From NCBI GenBank assembly GCA_021796315.1, contig JAJYOH010000074.1:1-15936 (forward strand): a stretch of 15,936 nucleotides of DNA, read 5' to 3'. Origin of the DNA: Chloroflexota bacterium. GTDB lineage: Bacteria; Chloroflexota; Anaerolineae; Anaerolineales; Villigracilaceae. Each line of letters opens with the position of its first letter. Position 1 is the stretch's first letter. A program made the translations under genes and the position numbers. Positions 1-7,350 of this stretch are shown here, in pieces. The notes below the pieces were generated by a model. It worked only from the letters and a program-made list of their open reading frames with translations. It ran no database searches and had not been told where the DNA came from.

Positions 1-948
1 TGCTTTTGTTGCATTACTGGCGGCGCTATTCTTTGCCAGTTCAATTCGGTCGAGCGCGCTGAGAAAGTCCTCTGCGCCGCGCAAATCCTCTGCCCATTGG
101 AGGTAGGCTTGGGAGAGGACATCCTGCCTGGCAGGGACATCCTCGGCCTTTGAGGCATTAATGGCCCTCTCGAATCGATCAACTGCCTCGCTAAATCTTC
201 GTTGTTGGATCAATGATTGTCCCCAAGCCTGATAAAGAATCGGCAAAGCTGCACGCGCCTTGGTGGCTGGCCCGGAGGCCGATTGGGAGTCGGGGTCAGT
301 CTCTACGGCCTTTTGGTATTTCTCGTCAGCTTCGGAATAGCTCTTTTGATCCTGCAAATATTTCCCCCATTCGAAATAGACTGAGGGAAGCATGAGTTTG
401 GCGTCACCATTTGAAGGTGTGTCGCCAAATTCATCCAGTATTGTCAGGAGATGATTTACGCTTTCGCTGTAATCCCCGCTCTTTTGCTGCTCCCCTGCCC
501 GGCCTAAGAGTGACCTTGCAGCCCCTTGACGAGCTTCAGCTGCAAACCGGCCCTGTGGGTATTTCTGCAAATACGTCCGGTAGTCGTCGTAAGCGGATGA
601 CCACGCGGCCTGCTCCTCTTCTTGGGTGGCCCGCAGGTACCCTTGACATTCCTCTGCCTGAGCGAATGCGGGCTTGACGAACGGTGCGATCTTGACGGTG
701 TATAGCTTTTCTATTGGCTGGCTTAGTTCGAGTGTGCTTATGCAGTTGAACTCATCATAGCTGGCGTTTATCTGACGGACGATGAGGTAGCCCGCTCCGT
801 AATAGATGACGGCCAGGGTCACGAGAACCCCAATCAGTACAAGTGGAATCATCCTCCGTGACCGTCTCAGCCAATTCCAAATTGACAGGCGAAATGATGG
901 TGAATCCTGATCCCTTTCAGTCCCGCCAGGTTGATCCAATGTAGCCAT
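1..948 (-). CDS. Membrane-anchored TPR-like protein (partial, C-terminus beyond window)
   Basis: An open frame of 316 codons runs from an ATG at 948 to the left edge without a stop, so the C-terminus is missing. The first 32 residues are polar and end in an Arg-rich stretch (RRSRR). A single hydrophobic segment at about residues 33-57 follows, which predicts an N-in membrane anchor with the rest outside. After it come helical repeats with TPR character: about 188-222 (YFEWGKYLQDQKSYSEADEKY), 237-268 (LYQAWGQSLIQQRRFSEAVDRF) and 278-308. An earlier stretch around 120-135 (YRTYLQKYPQGRFAAEA) resembles the repeats of tetratricopeptide-type envelope proteins. The start is supported by GGGAGG five to six bases upstream and by a promoter at 1004-1032. 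TPR segments normally mediate protein-protein contacts; no enzymatic domain is visible in the part seen. It is transcribed separately from the sugar operon, and its function is unknown. Confidence 0.75.
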   Translation of the reverse strand, partial: MATLDQPGGTERDQDSPSFRLSIWNWLRRSRRMIPLVLIGVLVTLAVIYYGAGYLIVRQINASYDEFNCISTLELSQPIEKLYTVKIAPFVKPAFAQAEECQGYLRATQEEEQAAWSSAYDDYRTYLQKYPQGRFAAEARQGAARSLLGRAGEQQKSGDYSESVNHLLTILDEFGDTPSNGDAKLMLPSVYFEWGKYLQDQKSYSEADEKYQKAVETDPDSQSASGPATKARAALPILYQAWGQSLIQQRRFSEAVDRFERAINASKAEDVPARQDVLSQAYLQWAEDLRGAEDFLSALDRIELAKNSAASNATKA

Positions 949-1003
949 ATCGTCCTCCCGCGCAACGATACATGACCAACTTCACATCCTCTCCCTGACG
1001 TTC

Positions 1004-1032
1004 ATAATAGCACAAATAATCATCAGATTCAA
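1004..1032 (-). promoter_or_regulatory. Sigma-70-type promoter for the TPR protein gene
   Basis: Read on the minus strand, a -35 box TTGAAT (1032-1027) is followed by a 17-base spacer and a -10 box TATTAT (1009-1004). The -10 box is preceded by TG one base upstream, an extended -10. Transcription would start near 997, giving a leader of about 50 bases before the ATG at 948. Box matches and spacing are seen directly; activity is inferred. Confidence 0.6.
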
Positions 1033-1226
1033 CAAAAATGATGAAGGCGTTATTTAAAGTTCAAAGATTTTGCCAAAATGGTGGGGAAATGTCGATCCGA
1101 TATGCAAGCTTTACACATCAAGATAATCTGCCGTCAGCGATGAGGCACCTGGACGGTTGAGAGGATAATAATTGCCCGGCAAGCACCTATCTGCGCGTCG
1201 CTCAAGCGGAAGATTAATTGGAACAG

Positions 1227-1721
1227 TTATTCCCCTACTATCTGAACCCTAACCATCCTCTCGCGGGCGCGCACTTGATCAAAATCGGCAAAATAAATAC
1301 GCCCAAACTCTCCGAGCATCATTGCGCCATCTATGATTGGTATGGACTGTGAACGTCCCATGATAACGCTTCTCAGATGCGCGTCCGTGTTGAGCGACCA
1401 TGAAGGGAGCTCATCTCTACCGGCCGCAGCTTCAATATGTTTGGGGCCTGGATGCAAATACTGGCCTTCAGTCCTACAAGTGGGGACGACTCCCTCAAGC
1501 ACGTTCACTAAATCCTGCATGAGCAATTCGGTTCCCCAATAGTTGACATCATCCGAGGCTTCCTGAATTAAGACGCTGCAAGTCGTGTGCTGGGAAAATA
1601 CGAGTAAGATTCCATTTTTGATACTCGATTTTTTCAAAACTTCTTCCACCTGTGTTGTCACATCGTGAAAGGTTGGCCTTCTATCCGATTGGATTTTGAA
1701 AGACTCGTGATAGACCGACAT
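1227..1721 (-). CDS. YjbQ/UPF0047 family protein
   Basis: This 164-residue protein has the full length and motif set of the UPF0047/YjbQ family. The motifs seen are SQHTT at 43-47, followed by the conserved Glu54 (LIQEASDDV), HPGPKH at 90-95, NTDAHLRS at 111-118 and the Gly-rich PIIDGAMMLGEFGRI at 128-142. The conserved histidines are thought to bind a metal. Some family members have weak thiamine-phosphate synthase activity, but the physiological role is not settled. The gene is the last of the operon, 15 bases after the isomerase stop, with a strong GGAGG six bases before the ATG at 1721. Its place at the end of a sugar operon suggests an accessory or metabolite-handling role, which is inference. 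Confidence 0.9.
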   Translation of the reverse strand: MSVYHESFKIQSDRRPTFHDVTTQVEEVLKKSSIKNGILLVFSQHTTCSVLIQEASDDVNYWGTELLMQDLVNVLEGVVPTCRTEGQYLHPGPKHIEAAAGRDELPSWSLNTDAHLRSVIMGRSQSIPIIDGAMMLGEFGRIYFADFDQVRARERMVRVQIVGE

Positions 1722-1736
1722 GGATTGCCTCCAAGC

Positions 1737-2441
1737 TTAGTGTGTTTTATCCCATGCTTCGCGCGCGGATCTGATCATTTCCTCGAGCATCGCAAAAGGA
1801 TCCTTTGCCTTGATAATTCCGCTGGTGGAACCCGCACCTTGAGCACCTGCCGCCACAACATCAAAAACATCCTGGCCGCAACTGATCCCCGCCCCATGAA
1901 GCACACGTATTTCCGGATTCACGTTCCAAACGGCGCGGTTAATCTCTTCAATGACGCGCTGGTCATTCCCGCCGCGCTTGCCAACCCCGATCAGCTCCGG
2001 GGATTCGGCGATAATAATATTCGGCCGCATCTTCGCAATGACAACAGCGTTTTCAAGATCATCCGCGCACACCATCGTGGCGAGACCCACTTCATCGGCG
2101 CGTTTCATCGTGCGCTGCAACTCGTCCAGCGATAAGCGTTTCTCAACATGGTTTAACAGGACTCCCACTGCTCCTGCCGCCTTAACCGCTTCAGGAAGCA
2201 CCGATCCAATACCTCTGCCAACCTCGAGCGAATCCATATGTTGCGCGAAGACCAAGACTCGTTCCATTTCATGCGCAAGCAAAGGAATATCAACATATTG
2301 AGGCGTAAAAATAATCTGAACAGCGTACTTCTTGCTCATGGCATCAGCATGCCGTGCAAGAGCGAGCGCATCCCTGCCATATAAATAAGCTTTGGGACCT
2401 ATTTCGAAGAATGGCGGGACAATCTTAAGTCCTCTGTGCAT
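1737..2441 (-). CDS. Archaeal-type triosephosphate isomerase family protein
   Basis: A TIM-barrel isomerase of 234 residues when started at the ATG at 2441. That start has AAGGAG nine bases upstream; a longer frame reaches a TTG at 2516 but adds only unconserved sequence. The family signatures are clear: IGPKAY holds the catalytic-type lysine (K17), then come VFAQHMD and GVLLNHVEKRL with the catalytic-type histidine, ESPELIGVGK with the catalytic glutamate, and GAGISCGQDV plus the phosphate-binding GSTSGIIKAKDP. The short barrel and the NHVE/ESPELIG wording resemble archaeal enzymes rather than the classical bacterial form. In the operon it would convert dihydroxyacetone phosphate released by the aldolase into glyceraldehyde-3-phosphate. 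A paralogous role on another ketose phosphate, as known for erythrulose-1-phosphate isomerases of this fold, is possible. The housekeeping copy is not in the window. Confidence 0.85.
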   Translation of the reverse strand: MHRGLKIVPPFFEIGPKAYLYGRDALALARHADAMSKKYAVQIIFTPQYVDIPLLAHEMERVLVFAQHMDSLEVGRGIGSVLPEAVKAAGAVGVLLNHVEKRLSLDELQRTMKRADEVGLATMVCADDLENAVVIAKMRPNIIIAESPELIGVGKRGGNDQRVIEEINRAVWNVNPEIRVLHGAGISCGQDVFDVVAAGAQGAGSTSGIIKAKDPFAMLEEMIRSAREAWDKTH

Positions 2442-2564
2442 CGAGGAGTTCTCCTTCATAAGCGTCGAACATAAATCAATGAGACAAAAAACCTCCGGCC
2501 GCATTTCCAGTTGCAAACGGCTGGACAGGACAAATCATTGTGCTGGAAAATACAGGCCGTTCTT

Positions 2565-3347
2565 CTATACCAAAAGGACTTGTACACCCAACTCACGGAT
2601 GGATTGAATAATATCCGACGGCGCATTTGTATCTGTAATCAATATGTGAATCGAATTCATCGCCCTGATGGGAACAAAACCGACTCGACCAATCTTGCTG
2701 CTATCCGTCACTAGAATAACCTGACGGGAATGTTCAACCATCTTTCGATCCACTTCGGCCATCAGAATGCTCGCGGTGGTCGCGCCACTGCCAAACGTTA
2801 CCCCATCCGCGCCGAGGAAAACTTTATCGGCCGTCAATTCCTGTAGCTGCGCCAACGTTTGCGGCCCGACCGTCGCCTGATAATCCGGGAGATAAAGCCC
2901 GCCAAGGATGGTTAGATTCGGCGAAGGCCAAGTCAGCACTTCCTGAGCGATCGGCTGGGAATTGGTCACCAGGGTGATCATGCTGCTATTCCGCAGGGCT
3001 GATGGAACATGCCGGACGACTTGTAAAGTAGTGGTACCTGAATCCAGCAGGACTATATCCTTGGGTCTAATCAGCTCAGCCGCCACCTTACCGATCCGCT
3101 CCTTGGCTTTGATGTGCAGTTCCTTCTTTTCGGCGAAAGAATCCGTCCGCGAACTTCCGGGAATCGGAATGGCGCCTCCATGGATGCGCTTCAAACGACC
3201 GCCTTGCTCCAGCAATGTCAAGTCGCGGCGTATTGAGGTTTCAGTTACCTTGAACTGAATCACCAGATCCGAGACAAGGACCTTGCCGTTTTCCAATACC
3301 ATTTGCCCGATCTGCGATCTTCGTTCAGCAGCACTTAAATCTTCCAT
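2565..3347 (-). CDS. DeoR-family transcriptional repressor
   Basis: A 260-residue regulator of typical DeoR-family length. The N-terminal winged helix-turn-helix spans about residues 6-58 and shows the family signature VTETSIRRDLTLLEQGGRLKRIHGGA at about 34-59. The C-terminal sensor domain carries the sugar-phosphate-binding motifs LLDSGTTTLQV at about 100-110, VTNS, GG.Y and KVFLGADGV, and ends in ITDTNAPSD. Proteins of this family usually repress sugar operons and are released by a phosphorylated intermediate. Here that could be the ketose phosphate made by the kinase or a product of the aldolase. It is encoded between the sugar isomerase and the triosephosphate isomerase, with GGAG eight bases before the ATG. 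Two palindromes lie just upstream of the gene (3394-3427), which may allow local control. Confidence 0.93.
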   Translation of the reverse strand: MEDLSAAERRSQIGQMVLENGKVLVSDLVIQFKVTETSIRRDLTLLEQGGRLKRIHGGAIPIPGSSRTDSFAEKKELHIKAKERIGKVAAELIRPKDIVLLDSGTTTLQVVRHVPSALRNSSMITLVTNSQPIAQEVLTWPSPNLTILGGLYLPDYQATVGPQTLAQLQELTADKVFLGADGVTFGSGATTASILMAEVDRKMVEHSRQVILVTDSSKIGRVGFVPIRAMNSIHILITDTNAPSDIIQSIRELGVQVLLV

Positions 3348-3393
3348 GGCATCATCTCCACTTACTAAGCTTTAACTTCTGCCCATTTTACAC

Positions 3394-3408
3394 GACGTAT
3401 TGAACGTC
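3394..3408. promoter_or_regulatory. Inverted repeat upstream of the DeoR gene
   Basis: GACGT and ACGTC are separated by five bases, a perfect 5-bp-arm palindrome in the gap between the sugar isomerase and the regulator. It could be an operator for autoregulation. The arms are short, so chance is not excluded. Confidence 0.3.
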
Positions 3409-3413
3409 TTCTG

Positions 3414-3427
3414 TGTTGATTTCAACA
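3414..3427. promoter_or_regulatory. 14-bp palindrome between isomerase and DeoR genes
   Basis: TGTTGA and TCAACA flank two T bases, giving perfect 6-bp arms. It lies 17 bases beyond the isomerase stop and about 66 bases before the regulator start. It is too short and lacks the U-tract for a terminator, so an operator is the better guess. It is not found at the main operon promoter. Confidence 0.3.
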
Positions 3428-3443
3428 GGTTCGGAGAGAGGGG

Positions 3444-4832
3444 TCAGATCTCGAAAACATCCAGCCCCTGCATTTGAGCATAGGTCTTAATCTGACCCGA
3501 CAAATGTCCATAGGCAAGCGCCATGTGATGCGGCGAACCGGCCATGCACCAGGCATCACACCATTCGCGGATGGGAAGACTTTTGGGTTTGAACAGCATT
3601 TGCGGCGCGGCGACAGGACGCGGCTTGATCGCAATCGATTCGCCTTCGGCGATATTGAGCCGCCACCGCCCGCCCACGTTGACAAGAGCGAGATTGGTCA
3701 CCGGCCCCGGAGCGTACGCGTATTCAAAACCGGCGCCGAATCCGTTTACGCCCTGATAATAGATGCTGTGCTTGACGGCAACGTCCGAAGGTTTCGCGGC
3801 CATCGCCGGGTTGCCATGTCCATCGTGCGATAAGATCATCGCATCCCGCTTGAAGTCTATGACGTAGTTTTCGAGGAAAGTAGCCTGATCGGCGAGTTCC
3901 TGAAGGATGAGCATCGCAGTCACAGTGGTGACATCCGCTTCGGTCGAGCAGGGAAAGCCGATCTCGCATAGACGACCGGTTCCGTATGACGGAATGATCC
4001 CAACTCGCGGGTCGGTCAACCAGATTTGATCGAACGAGGCCATTGCATCAAATTTGCCATCACGAGTGACCTTTTCCAGTGCTAACGCAAGACGGCATGA
4101 ACGTTCGAATTGCGCCGCATCCATCTCAACCTTATAGCGGCCGCTCTCCTTCTTGACCAGCGCCTTGACTTCGGCATCGGGGAGTTCGCCCATCGCGACC
4201 GAGACTTTTTCCGGTTCGACGGGCCAACAGATGGGGCCCACAAATTGACGCAGGCTGAGTTGATCGATCATCAGGTCGGTCATGCCTTCGAAGGCATGAC
4301 CCACAATAGCAATGCGCGCAGTCTTCATTCGGCGTATCACGCCCGCCGCGGCGATGTATTCCGCAAGTTTCTTATGGCCTTCTGGATCGTCCGTCATCGA
4401 GGTGACCATCCAGAACGGCCGTCCCATGCGAAGCAGGCCGGAGGTCATTTCCGGCACGCCCGCCATACCGGAGTTGAGCATGATCAAATCAAAATCAGCA
4501 TCCTCTGGCAGAAATTCGATTCCCTGCGTATTCCACACTAAAACCGGCGCGGTGGTATTCAGGAAACAGCGCGCAGGCACCGCGCCTTTTGTGTAAGCCA
4601 CTTCCACAGCTACGATCAGATCCACGCCCGCGGCGTTGAACATCTGCGCGGCGGCCTCCGCCTGGTGTTCCTCCTCCACCAGCGGCGGACACACCGTCTT
4701 GGCATATTTGCCGATGATGCCGCCGATCTTATCTGCCACTTTCTGGGCCATCGGGCGGACATGCGCAGTTTTGTTGTAATCGTCTTCGAGCAGAGCCATT
4801 ACAAGAACGCCGACTTTCGGTTTCATTGCCAT
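3444..4832 (-). CDS. L-fucose/L-arabinose isomerase superfamily sugar isomerase
   Basis: Predicted aldose-ketose isomerase of 462 residues. The ATG at 4832 is chosen because AAGG lies about five bases before it; an in-frame ATG at 4853 has no good ribosome site. The N-terminal Rossmann-like part (VGVLVMALLEDDY, then LIVAVEVAYTKG and PVLVWNTQG) and the middle segment IAIVGHAFEGMTDL match the layout of the fucose/arabinose isomerase superfamily. The metal-binding region is in the second half: CEIGFPCSTEAD, with the candidate metal ligand Glu298, then FLENYVIDF and ILSHDGHGNPA with candidate His336/His339. Family enzymes use Mn2+ to interconvert an aldose and its ketose. The substrate is not predictable from these motifs. 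The gene follows the kinase by 45 bases. Residue numbers count from the 4832 start. Confidence 0.85.
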   Translation of the reverse strand: MAMKPKVGVLVMALLEDDYNKTAHVRPMAQKVADKIGGIIGKYAKTVCPPLVEEEHQAEAAAQMFNAAGVDLIVAVEVAYTKGAVPARCFLNTTAPVLVWNTQGIEFLPEDADFDLIMLNSGMAGVPEMTSGLLRMGRPFWMVTSMTDDPEGHKKLAEYIAAAGVIRRMKTARIAIVGHAFEGMTDLMIDQLSLRQFVGPICWPVEPEKVSVAMGELPDAEVKALVKKESGRYKVEMDAAQFERSCRLALALEKVTRDGKFDAMASFDQIWLTDPRVGIIPSYGTGRLCEIGFPCSTEADVTTVTAMLILQELADQATFLENYVIDFKRDAMILSHDGHGNPAMAAKPSDVAVKHSIYYQGVNGFGAGFEYAYAPGPVTNLALVNVGGRWRLNIAEGESIAIKPRPVAAPQMLFKPKSLPIREWCDAWCMAGSPHHMALAYGHLSGQIKTYAQMQGLDVFEI

Positions 4833-4877
4833 TTCAACCTTCCCTTCAATCATTGGGGTATGCAGATATCAGCACAT

Positions 4878-6404
4878 CTATATCTCTGTGGAATAGCCGT
4901 GCTTAAAGTAGTCAAAGAGTCGTTGATCCAATCCGCAATATAGCCGATAGGATTCAGAATAAACCTTCGCATCGTCGTTTGGCTGGATTTTTTCCTTCAC
5001 CACGATCATCGAACTACAGCCTTCTTCGATGGATGAAAATACGCCGCTGGCGACGCCTGCCAGAATTGCATCGCCCAACAAGGCTGTCTCCTCGTTTGCC
5101 AGAGTCACAACCGGAAGATTGCATACATTAGCCTTGATCTGATTCCATAAAGCGCTGCGCGCGCCGCCGCCCGTCGAGCGGATTTCGTGAATGGCAATTC
5201 CCGTGCGTTCGATGGAATCAAGATTACGGCGTAAAAGAAACGCCACGCCTTCCAGCAATGCGCGCACGAAATGTCCGCGCGTGTGGCTCAGTGTAAAACC
5301 GGTAAAGGAGCCGCGCGCAAATTGATTCGGTTCGGGACTGAACGCTCCCATCAAATGAGGCAGCATGACGAGCCCGTCTGAACCGGCAGGCGCTGATTCG
5401 GCCAATTGCGTCAAGCGATCATAAGCATCCACATGATCTGCCTCGGCCTGCTTAATTTCATCCTGAAAGAAAGCGTCGCGGAACCATTTGAATGCCATGC
5501 CCGCCGTTGGGCCAACCAGAACAAAGAGATAATATCCGGGCGCGCTATGATAATAAACGGGCACGGTTTCGGACTTGTCAATCATTGGATCGGCGATGGT
5601 CGCTTGAATCGCTAACGCCGCGCCCGTTGATTCTGATACCATTCCGGGTTTGAAATTCCCAGCGCCGATGGCGCCAACAGCTTGATCCATGCCGCCGGTC
5701 ACGACGCAGGTCTTAACGGATAAACCCAGCAGTTGCGCGGCCTCCGCCGAAATGGTACCAACCATCGTTCCCGGTTGAACGATCTCGGGCAGTTGATCCA
5801 TCCGAATCCCAATCGTATCCTGAACGTCCTTCCACCAGCAGTTATTGATCAAGTCATAATTTAAAGTGGTGCAGGATATTGAACCATCGGTGACAACCCT
5901 GCCAGTCAAACGATAGATCAGAAAATCCTGAACCAAAACGAATTTGGCGGCGCGAGCAAAGACTTCGGGTTCGTTCTCGCGGATCCATAAGATTTTGCAC
6001 GCCGACCAGGTCGGAACGATTTCCGGGATGCCGGTGCGGGAATAGGCGACTTTTCCAAACCGCTCTGCGAGGAAGGCGGCTTGCTCAGACGCGCGGTTAT
6101 CAAGCCAGACCAGCGCGGGATAAATGACCTTCCCATCCGAGTCAAGCGTGATAGTCGTTTCGCCCTGACTGGAAACTGCCACCGCTTTTATATCTGTGGA
6201 TTTCACGCCGGATTTTTCAAGCGCTTCACGGACTGTCTTAACGCAAGCCTGCCAATATACTTCGGGATCAAGCTGCGCACGATCGGCAGCGGGAGTCTCG
6301 AGCTGATATTCCTCATGCCCCAAACCGAGACAGCGGCCATCGGGAGCGAACAGCCCGGCTTTGACCGAAGTTGTTCCGGCGTCTATCGCAAGCAGATATT
6401 GCAT
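4878..6404 (-). CDS. FGGY-family carbohydrate kinase
   Basis: A 508-residue sugar kinase of the FGGY family (xylulo-, rhamnulo-, fuculo-, glycero- and gluconokinases). The phosphate-1 loop LAIDAGTTSVKAG lies at residues 5-17. AVSSQGE follows at about 76-82, and VTGGMDQAVGAIGAG at about 235-249 carries the catalytic-base Asp240. The C-terminal nucleotide-binding motif RSTGGGARSALWNQI comes next, then ETALLGDAILAGVASG. The ATG at 6404 is preferred because it begins one base after the aldolase stop; the frame can be extended to a TTG at 6431 that overlaps the aldolase, but the family normally starts right at the D-G-T-T loop. It should phosphorylate the ketose from the neighbouring isomerase, probably at C1, since a DHAP-releasing aldolase precedes it. 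The sugar is unknown. Confidence 0.93.
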   Translation of the reverse strand: MQYLLAIDAGTTSVKAGLFAPDGRCLGLGHEEYQLETPAADRAQLDPEVYWQACVKTVREALEKSGVKSTDIKAVAVSSQGETTITLDSDGKVIYPALVWLDNRASEQAAFLAERFGKVAYSRTGIPEIVPTWSACKILWIRENEPEVFARAAKFVLVQDFLIYRLTGRVVTDGSISCTTLNYDLINNCWWKDVQDTIGIRMDQLPEIVQPGTMVGTISAEAAQLLGLSVKTCVVTGGMDQAVGAIGAGNFKPGMVSESTGAALAIQATIADPMIDKSETVPVYYHSAPGYYLFVLVGPTAGMAFKWFRDAFFQDEIKQAEADHVDAYDRLTQLAESAPAGSDGLVMLPHLMGAFSPEPNQFARGSFTGFTLSHTRGHFVRALLEGVAFLLRRNLDSIERTGIAIHEIRSTGGGARSALWNQIKANVCNLPVVTLANEETALLGDAILAGVASGVFSSIEEGCSSMIVVKEKIQPNDDAKVYSESYRLYCGLDQRLFDYFKHGYSTEI

Positions 6405-6405
6405 T

Positions 6406-7224
6406 TCAATCCAGTTTATATTTGGCGGCAACCTTATCGGGTGCCTGGAAATCCTTGACGACTTCCTTCAATGCATCCAGCAGGCGACCAGGGTCCTTCG
6501 ACTGAATCACATTCCGTCCAAAGACAATCCCTCGCGCTCCAGCCTCGACCGCATCTGCCGCGAGTTTCAAGGCATCGCTTTCCTTTGGGAATTTCTTTGC
6601 GCCCAATGCCAGCACCGGCACCGGCGTTGCCGCAGTGATCTCTTTGAAACGCTTGCCGGTATAGAACGTTTTAACCAGGTCTGCGCCCAGTTCGGCGATG
6701 ATGCGGCAGCCTATGAATATTTCTTCCTGAAGATCTTCGGGCTGATAATCATCGCCGCCGGTGGGATATACTTCGCCGATCAATGGAATGCCGAGCGCGC
6801 GCTTTTGCGTTACACAGTCTGAAAACACTTCGACGTTGTGCGCGTCTTCGGCTTCATCGGGATTTTTCAAACTCAGGCTGCCGATCACAAGGTCTGCGCC
6901 CTGCCCCACAGCGTCTGCCACCGAGATCATTGGCACGCTATGTGAGTGTTTGTATTTCCACATGGCCGCATAGTTGGAGCCCCAGTTTAGGCGAACAATG
7001 CAGGCTGGCGCGCCGCGCTTCGAGAAAACGGACTGGCAATGGGATGGCATCCCCGGCGCCATCAAGATCGCGTCCGCGCCGCAGACTTTATCGATCACCG
7101 CGGGCAAATTGATCATCCCGGCCAGCGGACCAAAATAGAGACCGTGGTCCACCGCCACAACAACTGCATTCTTGCCCTCCGAGAACAACCTTGACAAACG
7201 GATTGATTCACCTGTTACAGGCAT
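6406..7224 (-). CDS. DhnA-type class I (Schiff-base) aldolase
   Basis: A 272-residue TIM-barrel aldolase of the DhnA/LsrF/archaeal fructose-bisphosphate aldolase group. Seen motifs are VAVDHGLYFGP at 23-33 with the conserved Asp26, EVYPTGG at 151-157 with the conserved Tyr153, and LVKTFYTG at 183-190, where Lys185 is the Schiff-base lysine. The phosphate-binding ALGAKK at 206-211 and GIVFGRNV at 232-239 complete the site. Family members cleave a ketose phosphate to a three-carbon ketone phosphate plus an aldehyde, or thiolytically cleave phospho-AI-2 (LsrF). In this operon cleavage of a ketose 1-phosphate to dihydroxyacetone phosphate and an aldehyde fits the kinase before and the triosephosphate isomerase after. 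The start has AGAGGAG six bases upstream. The stop is one base from the kinase start, which suggests coupled translation. Confidence 0.88.
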   Translation of the reverse strand: MPVTGESIRLSRLFSEGKNAVVVAVDHGLYFGPLAGMINLPAVIDKVCGADAILMAPGMPSHCQSVFSKRGAPACIVRLNWGSNYAAMWKYKHSHSVPMISVADAVGQGADLVIGSLSLKNPDEAEDAHNVEVFSDCVTQKRALGIPLIGEVYPTGGDDYQPEDLQEEIFIGCRIIAELGADLVKTFYTGKRFKEITAATPVPVLALGAKKFPKESDALKLAADAVEAGARGIVFGRNVIQSKDPGRLLDALKEVVKDFQAPDKVAAKYKLD

Positions 7225-7299
7225 GGCCTACTCCTCTACACTAATTGACGAAAATCCAACAAAACAATTCCAGACAACAATTGCAAGCGAACGAACTTT

Positions 7300-7331
7300 C
7301 AGGATGGAGCGGGAAATCCCGCTCCATCCTG
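7300..7331 (-). terminator. Perfect intercistronic hairpin (14-bp stem)
   Basis: The arms 7300-7313 and 7318-7331 are exact complements around a four-base loop (AAAT on the plus strand). The hairpin sits 20 bases after the solute-binding protein stop on the transcribed strand, in a gap of 126 bases before the aldolase. There is no clear run of U after it, so it is more likely a messenger-stabilising element or partial terminator that raises the binding protein level relative to downstream genes than a full stop. Pairing is seen; the role is inferred from comparable binding-protein operons. Confidence 0.7.
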
Positions 7332-7350
7332 CGAACAACTTTCCGAGCGT

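Noticed and set aside
1665..2135. 156-residue plus-strand open frame opposite the isomerase and YjbQ genes
   Set aside because: It is antisense to two genes with clear family motifs, has no recognisable domain and no ribosome site of note; treated as a shadow.
2444..2458. AGGAG-AA-CTCCT pairing around the ribosome site of the triosephosphate isomerase gene as a riboswitch-like hairpin
   Set aside because: The two-base loop is too tight and the stem too short to hide the ribosome site convincingly.
3474..4541. Plus-strand open frames of 119 and 143 residues opposite the sugar isomerase
   Set aside because: Low-complexity Arg/His-rich translations typical of antisense frames in moderately GC-rich genes.
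6404..6406. Autoinducer-2 (Lsr) processing, suggested by an FGGY kinase next to an LsrF-like aldolase
   Set aside because: No LsrB-type binding protein, LsrG or LsrR is seen, and a sugar isomerase and triosephosphate isomerase are present, favouring sugar catabolism.
3444..7224. Sulfoquinovose (sulfo-EMP type) pathway
   Set aside because: Considered because isomerase, kinase and aldolase are present, but there is no sulfoquinovosidase of known type and no sulfolactaldehyde reductase, and the kinase is FGGY. Not supported.
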